From Gnetum montanum (Eukaryota; Streptophyta; Gnetopsida; Gnetales; Gnetaceae): 64,000 nucleotides of DNA. Each line of letters opens with the position of its first letter. The stretch's first letter is position 1. Shown here piece after piece: positions 12,045 to 22,750 of this stretch. The stretch spans positions 41,212-105,211 of the forward strand of contig MNCI01022530.1 of NCBI GenBank assembly GCA_015680685.1, in the 5' to 3' direction. The position numbers and the translations under genes were made by a program. Below the pieces are notes generated by a model that saw only the letters and a list, made by a program, of their open reading frames with translations, made no database searches and had not been told where the DNA came from.

Positions 12045-13170
12045 CTTGAAACAAAATAAGTAAATGACTTTAGTGTAAAAAAAATAGGCTCATATTAAAA
12101 CATTAACTAAAAATTAAAACATCTTTGGGTTATGTAAATTTCACTTTGAAACTATCTTAGGTTTTCTACATGATGCATTGATTTTTATCTCGTAACTTTG
12201 ATGCCTTACATTAAAAACATAACTTTGACATAGGACATCACTCATGCTTCTTAATTCTTAGGTGTTTGGCAAAAACATCTATGTTAGACTTTTCTTTTAC
12301 TTTATAATGTGGAATAGTTTTTACGCTTCATGTTGATATAAACTGACATGGAACTTGAAATTAAAATTAGGCATTTGGAAAAAATGCCAACTTGATGTTT
12401 TATGTCCTTTCTTTTTTATGTAGAATGTCACTCTTTCTTACTTGATGTTTGGTAAAAATGTCATGCTTTCATGTTAAAACTATCGACATTTCACATTGAA
12501 GAATGCTTTAACATGGACATCATTCTATCTCTTTCAATAATTAAGTGCTTGGCAAAAGCACACTCATAATAAAACCTCGCATTATGTTCTTCATGAGGAG
12601 AAACCCCAAAATCAAATTATCTTAAGATTTGCAAAAATGGTTGCAAATTTGCTAATGAAAATATCAATTTTGCTTCATCTTTACTAATACTATGCAATGC
12701 ATTCAAAAAATTTAATCTAGAACAATGCAAAATTTGAAAGATTTCTTACCCTAACCATGCCACTACTCACTACACTTTCAATAATGTTGAATTCATGATT
12801 TTGCTTAATTTCACTATGAAAATTCTTTGCAAAACCTAGATTTCAATGCTTTTCCAATATATCATCAAGATAAACTAAAAATTTGATGCATGTATTCAAT
12901 TTCTAGGGCAAGTATGGAAATTCTAAAAATCCTCTAAAACTTAAACTACACAATGGTGTTCTTGATTCTCATCATAAAATCTAATTAAAAGCTTTAATTT
13001 AAGAATTGAAACTTACTTTAAACCACTATATAATGTCAAATTCAACCATAGCACTATATATAGCTAGAAAATGTTCCTAAAAATTTTAAAATTCAAGTAT
13101 GACCAAAGCAACCAAACTATAAGAATAGTAAAATTTTCTTGAAATTCCTACTTAGGATTTAGTAACTTAC
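12045..13170 (-). other. Intron-like AT-rich stretch with four related hairpins
   Basis: No coding frame is seen. On the minus strand it would be the intron between the exon-like pieces at 13171-13268 and 11768-12044: donor GTAAGT at 13170-13165 and acceptor CAAG next to 12044. Four short hairpins with a TTGG-containing loop lie at 12262-12561 and are listed separately. Confidence 0.35.
12262..12561. repeat. Four dispersed copies of a 17-19 bp hairpin motif
   Basis: The copies are GTGTTTGGCAAAAACATC (12262-12279), GGCATTTGGAAAAAATGCC (12370-12388), GATGTTTGGTAAAAATGTC (12444-12462) and GTGCTTGGCAAAAGCAC (12545-12561). Each has a TTTGG- or TTGG-centred loop flanked by arms that pair or nearly pair. 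The arms differ between copies while pairing is mostly kept. Spacing is roughly 75-110 bp. Confidence 0.5.
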
Positions 13171-13268
13171 ATGTGAGCTCTAGGTGGGAGTGAGGAGGGC
13201 TGAGGCAATCTCCTACTACTAGTGGATCCACCCATGGTCACTTTCCTATTGTTGTTGCCACTTGCCAT
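13171..13268 (-). CDS. Putative first coding exon of an unknown spliced gene
   Basis: On the minus strand ATG (13268-13266) opens a stop-free exon of 98 bases that encodes 32 residues beginning MASGNNNRKV and rich in Ser, Arg and Pro. It ends exactly at a strong donor (ACAT|GTAAGT). Unlike its neighbours it has no in-frame stop, but it is short. The next exon may be at 11768-12044; the phase does not fit simply, so another acceptor may be used. No domain recognised. Confidence 0.3.
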
Positions 13269-13699
13269 GTTGTTATTTGGATGTTTTCCTCTACTATCAC
13301 TTTTGATTGCTCATGCATCAATTCTTAAATGCACTTGACACAAATAAAAGCTTTCATGCTTAACTTTCCTTTTACCATCCCTTTTTATAGCTTAGTTTTC
13401 TCTCAAATGACAAATCTGATCTCTTGATTCTAGCCCAAGTGAACATGGCTACCTATTCAAATTCTCTGCTACAACCTCTAATCTTGAGTCAACATATAAG
13501 CCAAGTACATAGGACTTTAGATTCCTCTGTGTTCAACTTAATGTCAAATCTAGCTTCTCCTATATCCTCTTTAGATGTTACAAAGGATGAACTCTTATCT
13601 TAGTGAAACCTCTCTTTCCTTGATCAAGAGCCTCTTTTGATCAAAAATCAACTAATCAATGTTCCAATGCTAAGTCATAAGGGTGAAAAATGACTCTTT
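13269..13699. other. No gene seen
   Basis: The stretch is pyrimidine-rich on the plus strand. It may be the promoter and 5' flank of the minus-strand exon at 13171-13268, or the lost gag side of element E. I see no gag motif. Confidence 0.4.
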
Positions 13700-13759
13700 A
13701 ACTTAGTGTTCTTCTTTTCCAAGATATTCAAAAGTCCATCCTAGCTACCTTGCAAAAGT

Positions 13760-14900
13760 AATTAATTACTTTCTCTTAGGGATATAACATCATATTCAGT
13801 TTAGACCCAAAGCTAGTTCAACATGACATTATCCTATAAGAAGATTACAAACTTATTAACTAAAAGGTTAGGAAAATTGATCTTACTATAGCTCTTACTA
13901 TCACACAAGAAATAACTAAACTCTATAATGCTAGATTCATTCATCCTGTTGACTATTCTTATTGGATCTCTAACATGGTTATAGTTCCTAAGAAGAATGG
14001 TGGCATTCACATATGAATTGACTTTTGAGATCTTAAGAAGGTCATTCTCAAGAATTACTTTTCCCTACCTAACATTAATTAGCTTATCGACTCCATAGCT
14101 GGTCATGTACTTCTATCCTTCATGGATGGGTTTTCTAATTATAACCAAATCCAAATAAAACCATAGCATCATCAATATACCACTTCCATAACTCCTTAAG
14201 AAACATTTTGCTACACTAAAATGCCCTTTAGACTTAAGAATGTTGGACTACTTATCACTAAGCTATGACTTTTATCTTTAATAACATGGTATTCAAAATA
14301 GTTAACGATTACGTTGATGATTTGACCATCAATTCTACCTTAGCAAGTGATCATGCTTTTGACTTAGATCAAGTTCTAACTTGTTGTAACAAGTTTAACC
14401 TACATATGAATCCCAAGAAAGGTATGTTTGAGGTCCTCATGAGTAAGATGTTTAGTTACATTATTTTTGAAGATGGTATAACTGTTAACCCTGATAAGGT
14501 TAAGGTTATCCTAGATCTCACACCTTCAAAAAACATTCAAGATTTGTGTATTTTAAAAGGTCTTCTTTAATTAATCCATCATTTCATCTTTAACCTCACT
14601 AATTGCCTTCATTCTTTGACTCATTTGCTTTGTAAATCTGCCTCTTTCATATAGGATAAGGAGTGCCAAAGGTCTTTAACTTCATCAATGAATCCATGAC
14701 CACTCTTCCTGTTCTTTACCCTCCACAGTTTGATCAAACTTTCTACCAATATCTTTTCAAATATAACCATTTTATATCCACCATGCTCTCTCAAAGGTGA
14801 TAAGATGGAATTGATCTTTCTATTTACTATAGATATTATGCTTTCTCAGACCATGAGTCTCTATATACTCTAATATCAAAAAGTCACCCTTAAGAAGTGG
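13760..14900 (+). pseudogene. pol: Reverse transcriptase of element E
   Basis: The fingers read WISNMVIVPKKNGG near 13960-14000. FSLPNIN and the block FSNYNQIQI follow near 14060-14155, and the palm motif DYVDDLTI lies at about 14307-14330 with both catalytic Asp codons kept (14316-14321). The thumb and connection continue (MNPKKGMFEV, VNPDKVKVILDL). A stop-free run covers 14265-14570. Other parts carry TAG/TGA stops and at least one frameshift. The wording of the motifs fits the Tat branch rather than the Athila branch seen in A, B, C and D. Confidence 0.65.
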
Positions 14901-15089
14901 AGACATTATCTCCTCAATGCTAAGGTCTTTGTTATCATCAAGGATAACATCTTTAAAGTCATTGTCAATAATCCTTTTGACAACCATCACTTATCTTGTT
15001 AGAAGACTTTTCTCATTAAGTTTGACCTTTGATTTCTATATTGATACTTAATCAAAGGTTAAGCCATAGATGATATTATTTCTTCCTCC

Positions 15090-15520
15090 AAAATAACTAA
15101 CATTGTTCACAACTTACATGTTAATACTAAGGATTCATATGTTATTCTTTACTTTGATGGAGCACACACTTCCTTCATATCTAGTGCACCTTGTATCCTT
15201 ATCCTTTCGACTAAGCAAGTCATTTATCAGGCTTACAAGCTTGATTTCCCCTACATTAATAACATGGCTAAATATGAGATCTCTTACTAGCTTTACAAAA
15301 TCAAGTCAAAACTATTACCATCTATGGTGACTCTCAACTCATCCTAAATCAACTTAATGGTAACTATAATTGCAAGGCCCCTCACTAAGTTTGTTATCTT
15401 TTCCTTTTCTTCTCATACTTTGAGCCATATCCCATATTTCAAAAACATGCTAGTTGATGTATTTGCAACCTTTACCATCCATGATGATCCTTCCACTATG
15501 CGAGATCAACTTGTGTAGCT
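15090..15520 (+). pseudogene. Second (archaeal-type) RNase H of element E
   Basis: The motif ILYFDGAH near 15145-15170 is followed by NNMAKYE (usual NNxAEYE) and then by YGDSQLI in another frame near 15325. These are the carboxylate motifs of the extra RNase H that marks Tat/Ogre elements. The second acidic position has become Lys (AEYE to AKYE), so the domain would be inactive. Confidence 0.55.
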
Positions 15521-15559
15521 AGTTTACTTAACACTTGTCATGTAATCTCTTAACATATT

Positions 15560-15850
15560 GATAAGTGCTATCAATACAAGACTAATCTTCTTCATTACCT
15601 CACTAATTGAAAAACTCATAGTCATCTTATGCCTACTCAAAAGGATTTTTTGTGTAAACATAGCTAACATTTTTTATTTGTAAATCCTAATATTCTTTAT
15701 CAAGTTTCTTCTACAAATGTTCTTCTACTTTGTCTTAGTCCTACAGAGTCTAAGATAGTCCATGATTAGGTTCACTCAAAAATTTATGGTAGAAACTTAT
15801 GGTTATGCTTCTTAGCTACTTACATCATCTTCTTAGGCTATTGGTGGTCA
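15560..15850 (+). pseudogene. Start of integrase of element E, broken off
   Basis: The residues preceding the zinc finger are readable: the KDFLCKHS-like segment, VSSTNVLLLCLSPTESKIV and VHSKIYG near 15640-15790, which correspond to the HSGxxGGH part of the finger. The frame then runs into the 131-bp tandem repeats at 15858. No DDE core follows. Confidence 0.45.
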
Positions 15851-15857
15851 ATCCTAG

Positions 15858-16110
15858 TCATACAATGTGCAGGATTTAGCCATGTCCAACTTTTATGGCA
15901 TAGCACTATCCTCATGATAGGTGTATGGATGATATCCTCTTTTCTTTCCTTTCTTACTTCAATAATATATGTATGACATCTTTTTCGGTCATATAGTATG
16001 TAGGATTTAGCCATGTTCAACTTTTATGGCATAGCATCATCCTCATGACAAGTGTATGGACAATATCCTCTTTTTTTTCCTTGTTTTTTTACTCTCTATT
16101 TTGGCATACT
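15858..16110 (+). repeat. Two 131-bp tandem repeats, with weaker copies beyond
   Basis: Unit 1 is 15858-15988 and unit 2 starts at 15989. Both carry GGATTTAGCCATGT followed by CAACTTTTATGGCATAGCA and end in a T-rich tract. Weaker related blocks lie near 16300-16390 (GATCTAGCCATGTTCCACTT) and 16545-16600. The repeats replace the expected integrase core of element E. Confidence 0.65.
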
Positions 16111-16708
16111 ATTACTTCTACTCTCATGTACTATGTTTCTCTCTTCTTTCTCTCATCCCTTCTTCTCATCTATTTACAGTTCTCATTATATCCAACATTA
16201 GTGTCTCGTCCCCAATGTAGTGAAGAAGTGTTAAGTGTAGAGTGACATAAGAAGTGTGAAATTTGAATATGAGTGAGGTAAGAGAGAGCCTGGCTTTAGG
16301 GATCTAGCCATGTTCCACTTCTATGACACAACACACCATCGTTGATGTATTAACAATGTCCCCAACATGCTTTGTGCTATCTTCCTTTTTCTCTCTATTC
16401 TTTTCTCTTTGCATCCTCTACATTGGTGAGGATAAATGAGTATCTTTGCTTTACTTCAATGAGGGTGTCATTGAAAGAATTAAGTACATTATGAAGTGTT
16501 ATATCTACATTTTCATGTATTCTTCCTTGGATCCAACCATTCCCCACTTTTGTAATGTAGCACTCTGTCATAGATGTATGGGTGATATCCTAGAATTTCT
16601 TCCATACTATCCCACTTCATTTACTTCTCTTGCAAGTGTCTTTCAACTTGGGTCTTTTCTTGATGTATTCTTCTTTAGCTCTTGAGCAGTATCCATCAAG
16701 AGGGAGCA
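16111..16708. other. No gene seen; decayed repeat units
   Basis: T-rich DNA with scattered remnants of the 131-bp unit. No domain on either strand. Confidence 0.5.
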
Positions 16709-17017
16709 ATGTTGTACCCACTTCCGCTTTTTTTTCATAAGTTAGAGTTCAAATTGCATTCTATTGCTTTTTAGTGTTAAGATCATCTTTAGCAGTCTAG
16801 ATTCAAAATTCTGCATCATCTGCAACATAGTTTTTAGATCTCCATATTTGGATTTCTAAAACTGACGTTTCATGTCATCAATAGCATTATTTTGGCTCAT
16901 CATTTATGATTTCCAGTTTATGTCCAATGTCAATTCCAGCACTGATTCTGTTTCTAGCTTTTGACATCTAGCATGAGTCTCATATTTGATGTTTGGTTTC
17001 AAATCCTATTTTTATCT

Positions 17018-17493
17018 ATCTATCTAGCTTAATTGCTTCATTAACGTAATAACTAGAAAATATTTTAATAACTAACTCAAAACATTTAATAAATAACTAA
17101 AAACATTAAATGCATAAATGAAATAACTAATCTATCCAAAGTGCTACAAGGTTTATTAGAAAGATCATCTTTATTGCCACACACACTATCATGCTCAGGT
17201 ACAATAATGCTCAAATAAAGATCTGTACATTCAATGACTCCTGTTATAGGCAATCGGGAGAAAAATTCTAACTTTCAAATGGAAAAACTACAAGAGCTCT
17301 GCTATAACTACAATCTCTACTGTCCATAAATGCAACTACACATGCATATTTATAGTCAACTATAGAGACTACGTTGATGGGGCCACGTCGATGCATGATA
17401 TGATGCATCAAGTAGGCCTCATCGATGAGGCCTAGATGACGAGGCCATGTTGACCAGGTCTCGTTGATGTAATTGATAGAATGCAACTCATCA
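17018..17493 (-). repeat. 3' LTR of element B, outer part missing
   Basis: It matches 29408-29882 base by base with scattered substitutions and ends CTCATCA on the inner side. The array of GTCGA and GGCC motifs at 17370-17470 and the TATA-like TATTTATAG (17346-17354) are those of U3. The part matching 28968-29407 is absent. Confidence 0.8.
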
Positions 17494-17510
17494 TACCCCC
17501 ATGACTGAAT
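17494..17510 (-). other. Polypurine-tract region of element B
   Basis: On the minus strand CATGGGGGTA directly precedes the 3' LTR. The same block follows the LTRs of A (41982, CATGGGGATA) and C (60412, GTGGGGGTA), so it is a conserved second-strand primer site. Confidence 0.6.
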
Positions 17511-17712
17511 GAAAACTCATCTTTGAGTCCTTTTACAAAATTGGAAAAGGTATGGGATTATTGACTAACTTGACAAAAAATGGAGTGTTGGGGTGTCTGG
17601 ATCAACACATTACAAAAAATGAAGGTGCTCAAGATACAAAATTGAATACCATGACTCAAATCTTCAAAATTAGACAACATGTTCCTTGATGTTGTGAAGA
17701 TGTTGAAGAAGA

Positions 17713-20567
17713 TCAAATGGTCCCAGGCAATGGTGGTTCCTAAGGCTCCGAGGGACCTTCACCGACTTCATGCACAGGTGGCTATTGAGGTGGCTGCAGC
17801 TGTCCTACTGCTGTTGCAACTTTAGGCTAGAGGCAAAAAGCATCCAACAATGCTTTCATTTTCTACTCCTTACTCCTAGGATCATGCATCATCCATGTAG
17901 CTTCCCCAATGTGGGTTGGAACAAGCACATCCCAAGGACATGAAATTTTTGGAAAAAACTCCTTTGCATTGATAAACCAGGCAGCAAACTATTTGCATTC
18001 AATGTTGAACACCCTGACTATGTTCTTTAGCTCCTACTAGTCATTCATCCTTTTGGCTAGGTTCTCAAGGATAGATCATTGATCTCTAAATCATCCTCTA
18101 AGAACTTCAAGTTCAATGGTTGCGGTCTCAAGCTTTTGCTTGGTGTCTTTGTGGTGCTTGATCTTAGCCTCGTATAGTAGATATGAGCTAGCCACTTGCT
18201 TCTCTAATTCTGACTATGACCATTTGGTAGTTAGCATTACCAAGTTTGCATAATGGAGATTAGCTAATTTCATATATTTTATCATTTCCTTGATCTGCAA
18301 CTGCTTTAAGTAGATCTCTACTTTGTTGTAGGTGTTAATCCCATCAATGATGGTTTGCTACACTTCTCTTCCTTGTTAGAGTTGTTGTAGGGCTTCATTC
18401 ATTTTTGCCTTTGCCATCTAGATGTGTTTATCATTAACTTCTTTTTGCAAGCCAACCTAGTCCTTGTAGTGATTTTTCACTTTCTCAAATTTGAGGTCTT
18501 CATTCTTCCAGATGGCAATCTCGATGGCAGACTTCTAATGCAAGGTGTGTACCTTCTCCATTAATAGATTATTGTTTTCCACATCCAATGTTCTCAATTT
18601 AGTGTTTATCCTAGCAAGCTACTCCTACTGTCGATGAAGAAATTCTTGCATTTGGTCCATTTTCACATCAACATTTCACAAGCGATAATTTTGTGCAATC
18701 AATGTTTCATTCTCTTAGCACATCTAGTTCAAGTCCTTCTGGATTGAGTATGTTTCCACTTCAACTATGGATTATTTAAAGATGCCATTATTGCCTCCTC
18801 CTCAGCCTTCTGAAATCATTTTAAAAGCTATTTAATAACTTCATCTCATGTCACTACTGGGCTAAGGATTGCTTGATCAACAAGTTGGGCATGAAGTTCA
18901 ACAACCTCCATGGCCAAGCGTTGATTTTTCTCCTAAGTTGTTTCTAGTTTCCCCTTTAAAATAATGCATCTACCCTTTGCATTTAATAGCTTCAACTAGG
19001 TTGCAATGATGTTCTCCGAAAGATCAAAGATGCCCAGAGTTATTTTCCTGATTCCTACTAATCGTTCTAGTAATTTTTCATGTTGAGCTATGTTTAATTT
19101 TTTGTTGATCATGCCTATGGATGTCTACACATCTTGAAGTGTAGATATGTCTAGTACAAACACCATAAGTATGTTCAATGCTTCTACTACATAATTAGTA
19201 ATCACTTCTGCCACTATCTCGTATTCTTGGTGTTGCATTACCGAGATAGTTATCCTTTCACCTTCCTCCAACCTCACTGATAAAGTGGCAACATTCCTAG
19301 AGATTTTTGGGAATAGATGGTGTGTTAATAGTGATACCATCACCTCCCAAGATTTAGTATCCAACTTCACCAGCAGCTGTATTCTTTGGGCAAAGAAAAT
19401 GGGACCACCTCTCTCCATTTGGCTAACAGTTCAGGCCACATCGTTGAGGTGACTCATTGTTGGTCGATGCATAGATGGATCTACCCTGCTCATTCCTACT
19501 TGTTGCTCTTGTTTGTTCAAGAGTTGTTCTCAGATTTTTTGTAGATGCTCAATGGTTGTGTGGGCCTCTGGTGTTGTCTCCTAAGTGGTTGGTGGTGGTG
19601 GTAGCTCCTCTAATTAAGTCATCGCTAGCATCTTCTCTTTCATGATCTCGGACCATGAAGCCAAAGAAGTATGCCTAACTGTATCATTAGAGTAGCAAGT
19701 AATGCCTATCCTCTTGCAAATTTTTCAGATGAGGCATGGAAAGTGAAAGGTCTTCCTTCCACATTCATTTTCTTTGAAACGTTTCTCAATCTTCAAGTAT
19801 AGCAATTGTGCAAGGTTAATAGAAAACTTCCCACTTAGATTGGTGCATGCTCAGGCAGAGAAAGTAGTCACCTTGCTTGGCCTCACCATTAGATTGAGGT
19901 GATAGGTCGCAATCTTGAAGTAAATCCACTTCGTCAATGTAAGCACATCATACTCCTTATGGTCCACCTTGTAGCAATGCTAGGTTTACTCCTTGGCCTT
20001 AGGGTTATCTTGTGTGGATAATTCTGCCAGCTATGTTTCAGTGTTAGGCAACCCAAGTGCCTATGCAATAACTTCTACTGGATAGGACACTTGAATGTCC
20101 TGGATCTTAACTATGGATCCCGACCTTCGATTGTTCTACAAGAGGTATGTTTCTCCCATGTACCACTCCCCATTGGACATGATGCTTGGCCACATGGGAG
20201 AGGTTTCCAGTTGAGTCTTGACATCCTCTGGAGCTTTTTCAAGGAATGGCCCAAAGTTGATCTCTATAAGGACTGATTGTTGAATCTCTCGAGACTTAAT
20301 GATATCAAGGTAGGCTTAAGTCAAAGTGACTTCAAGCCTTGGCATAGGTCTAGGAACTTCTTCTCATTGCAATTGTTCAATCGACACTTCTTCTTCTAGA
20401 ATCTATCAAACAGATTCCACTTTGGGCTCCTCACGAAGAGGTCTAGTTGCATGGGTTGCCTCAGGTAGTTCTTGGCCTTATTCTTACTAGCCCCTTCCAG
20501 CTCTAGGCTACTTCTCACATGGTTGCAAGGGTTCTCATTTCTATAGATGTTTTTGTTTGGGTGTCAT
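17713..20567 (-). pseudogene. Env-position extra frame of element B, about 950 codons, unknown function
   Basis: A single minus-strand frame from ATG 20567 stays in register to about 17713. It has no frameshift, only in-frame TAG (most common), TGA and TAA where Gln, Arg or Trp fit. Residues 1-80 are polar and low in complexity. Residues of about 80-330 form a globular part (FGPFLEKAPEDVKTQLE, NGEWYMGETYLL, YHLNLMVRPSKVTTFSA, KENECGRKTFHFPCL). A Pro/Gln linker follows, then about 450 residues rich in Glu, Lys, Gln and Leu that look like a long coiled coil, with a C-terminal tail. I see no signal peptide or membrane segment, so a retroviral envelope is not supported. The globular part resembles what plant annotations call putative plant transposon protein. 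Element D has a homologue (8933-10937); A and C do not. Confidence 0.65.
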
Positions 20568-21180
20568 CTGTAATCACAATAAGATGATGGATTAGTAATC
20601 ATTATGTAACCTTAAAACAATTAGAATACTGTATCTTTTAAAGATTGTTACACTTTGGCTAAATTGTTATTATGGCTGATTTAATTAATTCAATTGTCAT
20701 TTTGCATATGTATTATCATTAATAAATCATCCTAGGGATTGTTGGAAGGGTTAACTTGTGAAAAATTTGATTGTTTATATGTGATTAAGGTTATTAACCC
20801 TTGGGGGAGTTAGGAAAATTTCCAAAAAATTTCATCAATTTTTCATTGAAAACCCTAAGGTTTACGGCCCACACAATAAAGATCTTACCTTCGGTAAGCA
20901 CAAGATTGAAAAACGAAGTGATTTGGATAGATGGTTGGGAAGTTATGAGCTCTAGAAGGTTTTAGGCTCTAAAAAATTTCAAAAAACTTCCCTTGTGTTA
21001 TGAGCAAATGGCAAAAAAAAATTGCAAAGTGTTTAGCGGTATATATAGGGTTTTTGCGTTGCTTTGACAAGGCCTAGTCGACTGGGCCTCATCGACTAGG
21101 GTGGATGCATCAATGGGGCCTCAACAACACAATTGTTGACCACCATAGTCAAACTTTGACTCGAGTCAAACTTGTAAAAT
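20568..21180 (-). promoter_or_regulatory. Internal U3-like promoter, leader and intron before the extra frame of B
   Basis: On the minus strand an array of GTCGA, GAGGCC and TTGATGCAT motifs (about 21140-21066) precedes CTATATATA (21048-21040), as in the U3 of B's own LTR. A leader follows, then a donor (GAAG|GTAAGATC, intron start 20888) and an acceptor (GTGATTACAG) directly before the ATG at 20567. Leader, donor and intron length (321 bp) are conserved in element D (322 bp). Transcription start and splicing are inferred. Confidence 0.5.
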
Positions 21181-22750
21181 ATGAAGAGTTTTTGAGTGAA
21201 ATTGGTATAAAATGAAAGCTTAAAAGACCAAAAATAGTATGAAAACATGAAAAGAGAATGTTAAATTTCATAAATTTGGAAAAATGGAAATAAATTGATA
21301 TAGTGAATGAATGAAATGAAAGATTAAGGAGGATTGAGCGGTGTACTCAATGGAATACACGAAAGGTAGGATTGTAGTGATGTCAAAGGTAAGGAACCTT
21401 AACTAATCAAGCTAAGAACTATGCAAGTGGATCCTCTCCATAGTAGGCTTATGCCCTTTTTTCCCTTACATAACCTCAACCAAGGAGTCCGTGGGCTCCA
21501 TAGTTGATTTAATGATCATGACAAGTTAAGGACCAACCCAAAAGAATCTACTCAAGAATCCCAACACATCAAACTAAGACATAGAGAGCATAACATAGAA
21601 CCCGGTAGTGAGGTGAGTTATGGCAACATGGATGGATGATAAAGAAGGTGGAATAGAGTTCCGAATTGAGGTCATAAGAAGTCCCTTGTGGAATTTGTAT
21701 TTAAAATGACTTGAAAAGTTCCAACTTCAGTCTAGACCAAAACCATATGCTTTTAGTGACTTTTCATTGTCACTCCAAGACTAATCCACTCACTTGAGAC
21801 ACAAGAATGCTTCCTCAAAACAATCATTATTCCATAAAGAGAGGAAAAGAGAAGTAGGAAATGAGAGAGAGGACCTTAGTTAGAGGGGACCTTCAGGCAT
21901 AGGTGCATGTTGTTCAAGCCCCATAACCAATGCTTGTAGCCCATTTATTTATCAAAGGGGTGTGCTTTAAATTCCAATAGTTTTTTTTTTCTTTTTTTAA
22001 TGGGAACCACACCTTACAATGATGTTATTTTGACTTCCTTTAGTGGGTGGTTTGGAACGATAAGAAGTTCGTGAAACACACTCAAGCACTCAAGCAAGTA
22101 GAAGAGTACAAAGAGTATTGAGTCCCATTGAAGTCATACCCTTTACAAACCTTTGGATCCTTCCTAATTTTGAAACTACCAAAGTCACTTATTGATTAAA
22201 AGTTCTTTTAATGGAAGGGCCTCAAATTTCCAAAACAAGGAAAACCATAGAGTTCATTAAATGGGTGAATGATGTGGACTCACTACTTGTTCCATGAAAA
22301 ATAAACCATGTCAAAGTCAGCAAGCATTAGAATTCAAAAATAGAAACCAGATGTTGACAATCACAACATTAAGCACAAACCATCATTAGTAAACAGCAAT
22401 AGCGGCATTGTGTCTTATGATAATAAAGTAATTTTATTAGCAAAATAAGAAAATATCACACTTAAATCAAAACAAAACAAATTAAAATATATAAGAAAGT
22501 GTAAAATAGTCAAGAAGGTTCAAAGGTACTTAAGATGGTGAAAAATTAGAAAAATTAGAAAAATCAAAAATTTGTAAAATAAATAATCTTGTAAAAATCA
22601 AAAACGTGAAAAAAAAGTAGAAAAATTGAGAAGCCATGTTGATAGTTAGCATGGATGGCTGTCTCCCCCACAACTAAGTTAGAAAGAGGAGATCTAAAAG
22701 ATAGAACATGGTTGTCCATCCATTAAGGCAGTATTCACACTAGCATATTT
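21181..22750 (-). other. Conserved noncoding region between integrase and the extra frame of B
   Basis: I see no protein. Blocks such as ACCTTAGTTAGAGGGGAC (near 21873), GGGGTGTGCTTT (near 21958) and a poly-T/A tract recur in the same order in element A (43150-43310) and element C (61550-61700). Strong sharing without a reading frame suggests a structural or packaging role, or simply common descent. Confidence 0.5.

Larger units (their letters stand above)
13700..17017 (+). mobile_element. Element E: relic of a Tat-like Ty3/gypsy retrotransposon
   Basis: RT, a second RNase H of the Tat/Ogre type and the start of integrase are recognisable in that order on the plus strand. The gag side is missing, and the integrase is replaced after its first part by degenerate tandem repeats. 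A purine-rich stretch (AGAGGGAGCAA) precedes TGTTGTACCC at 16709, which may be the start of its 3' LTR. That LTR ends abruptly at 17018 against the truncated LTR of element B. Confidence 0.6.

Noticed and set aside
11788-12063. Plus-strand 91-codon frame
   Set aside because: It is the complement of a better minus-strand exon-like frame with splice signals and a recognisable motif.
12262-12561. CRISPR-like array
   Set aside because: The units are imperfect, unevenly spaced, only four in number and lie in plant nuclear DNA.
13171-13268. Intact host gene
   Set aside because: Only one short exon is clean. The candidate downstream exons carry stops and the phase does not fit simply.
17713-20567. 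Alternative genetic code with TAG read as Gln
   Set aside because: The same stop pattern appears in all old repeats on both strands, along with missense changes of the same G/A and C/T type. Methylation-driven decay explains it without a code change.
17713-20567. Retroviral envelope gene
   Set aside because: The position fits, but I see no signal peptide, membrane anchor, cleavage site or Cys pattern. The protein is mostly coiled coil.
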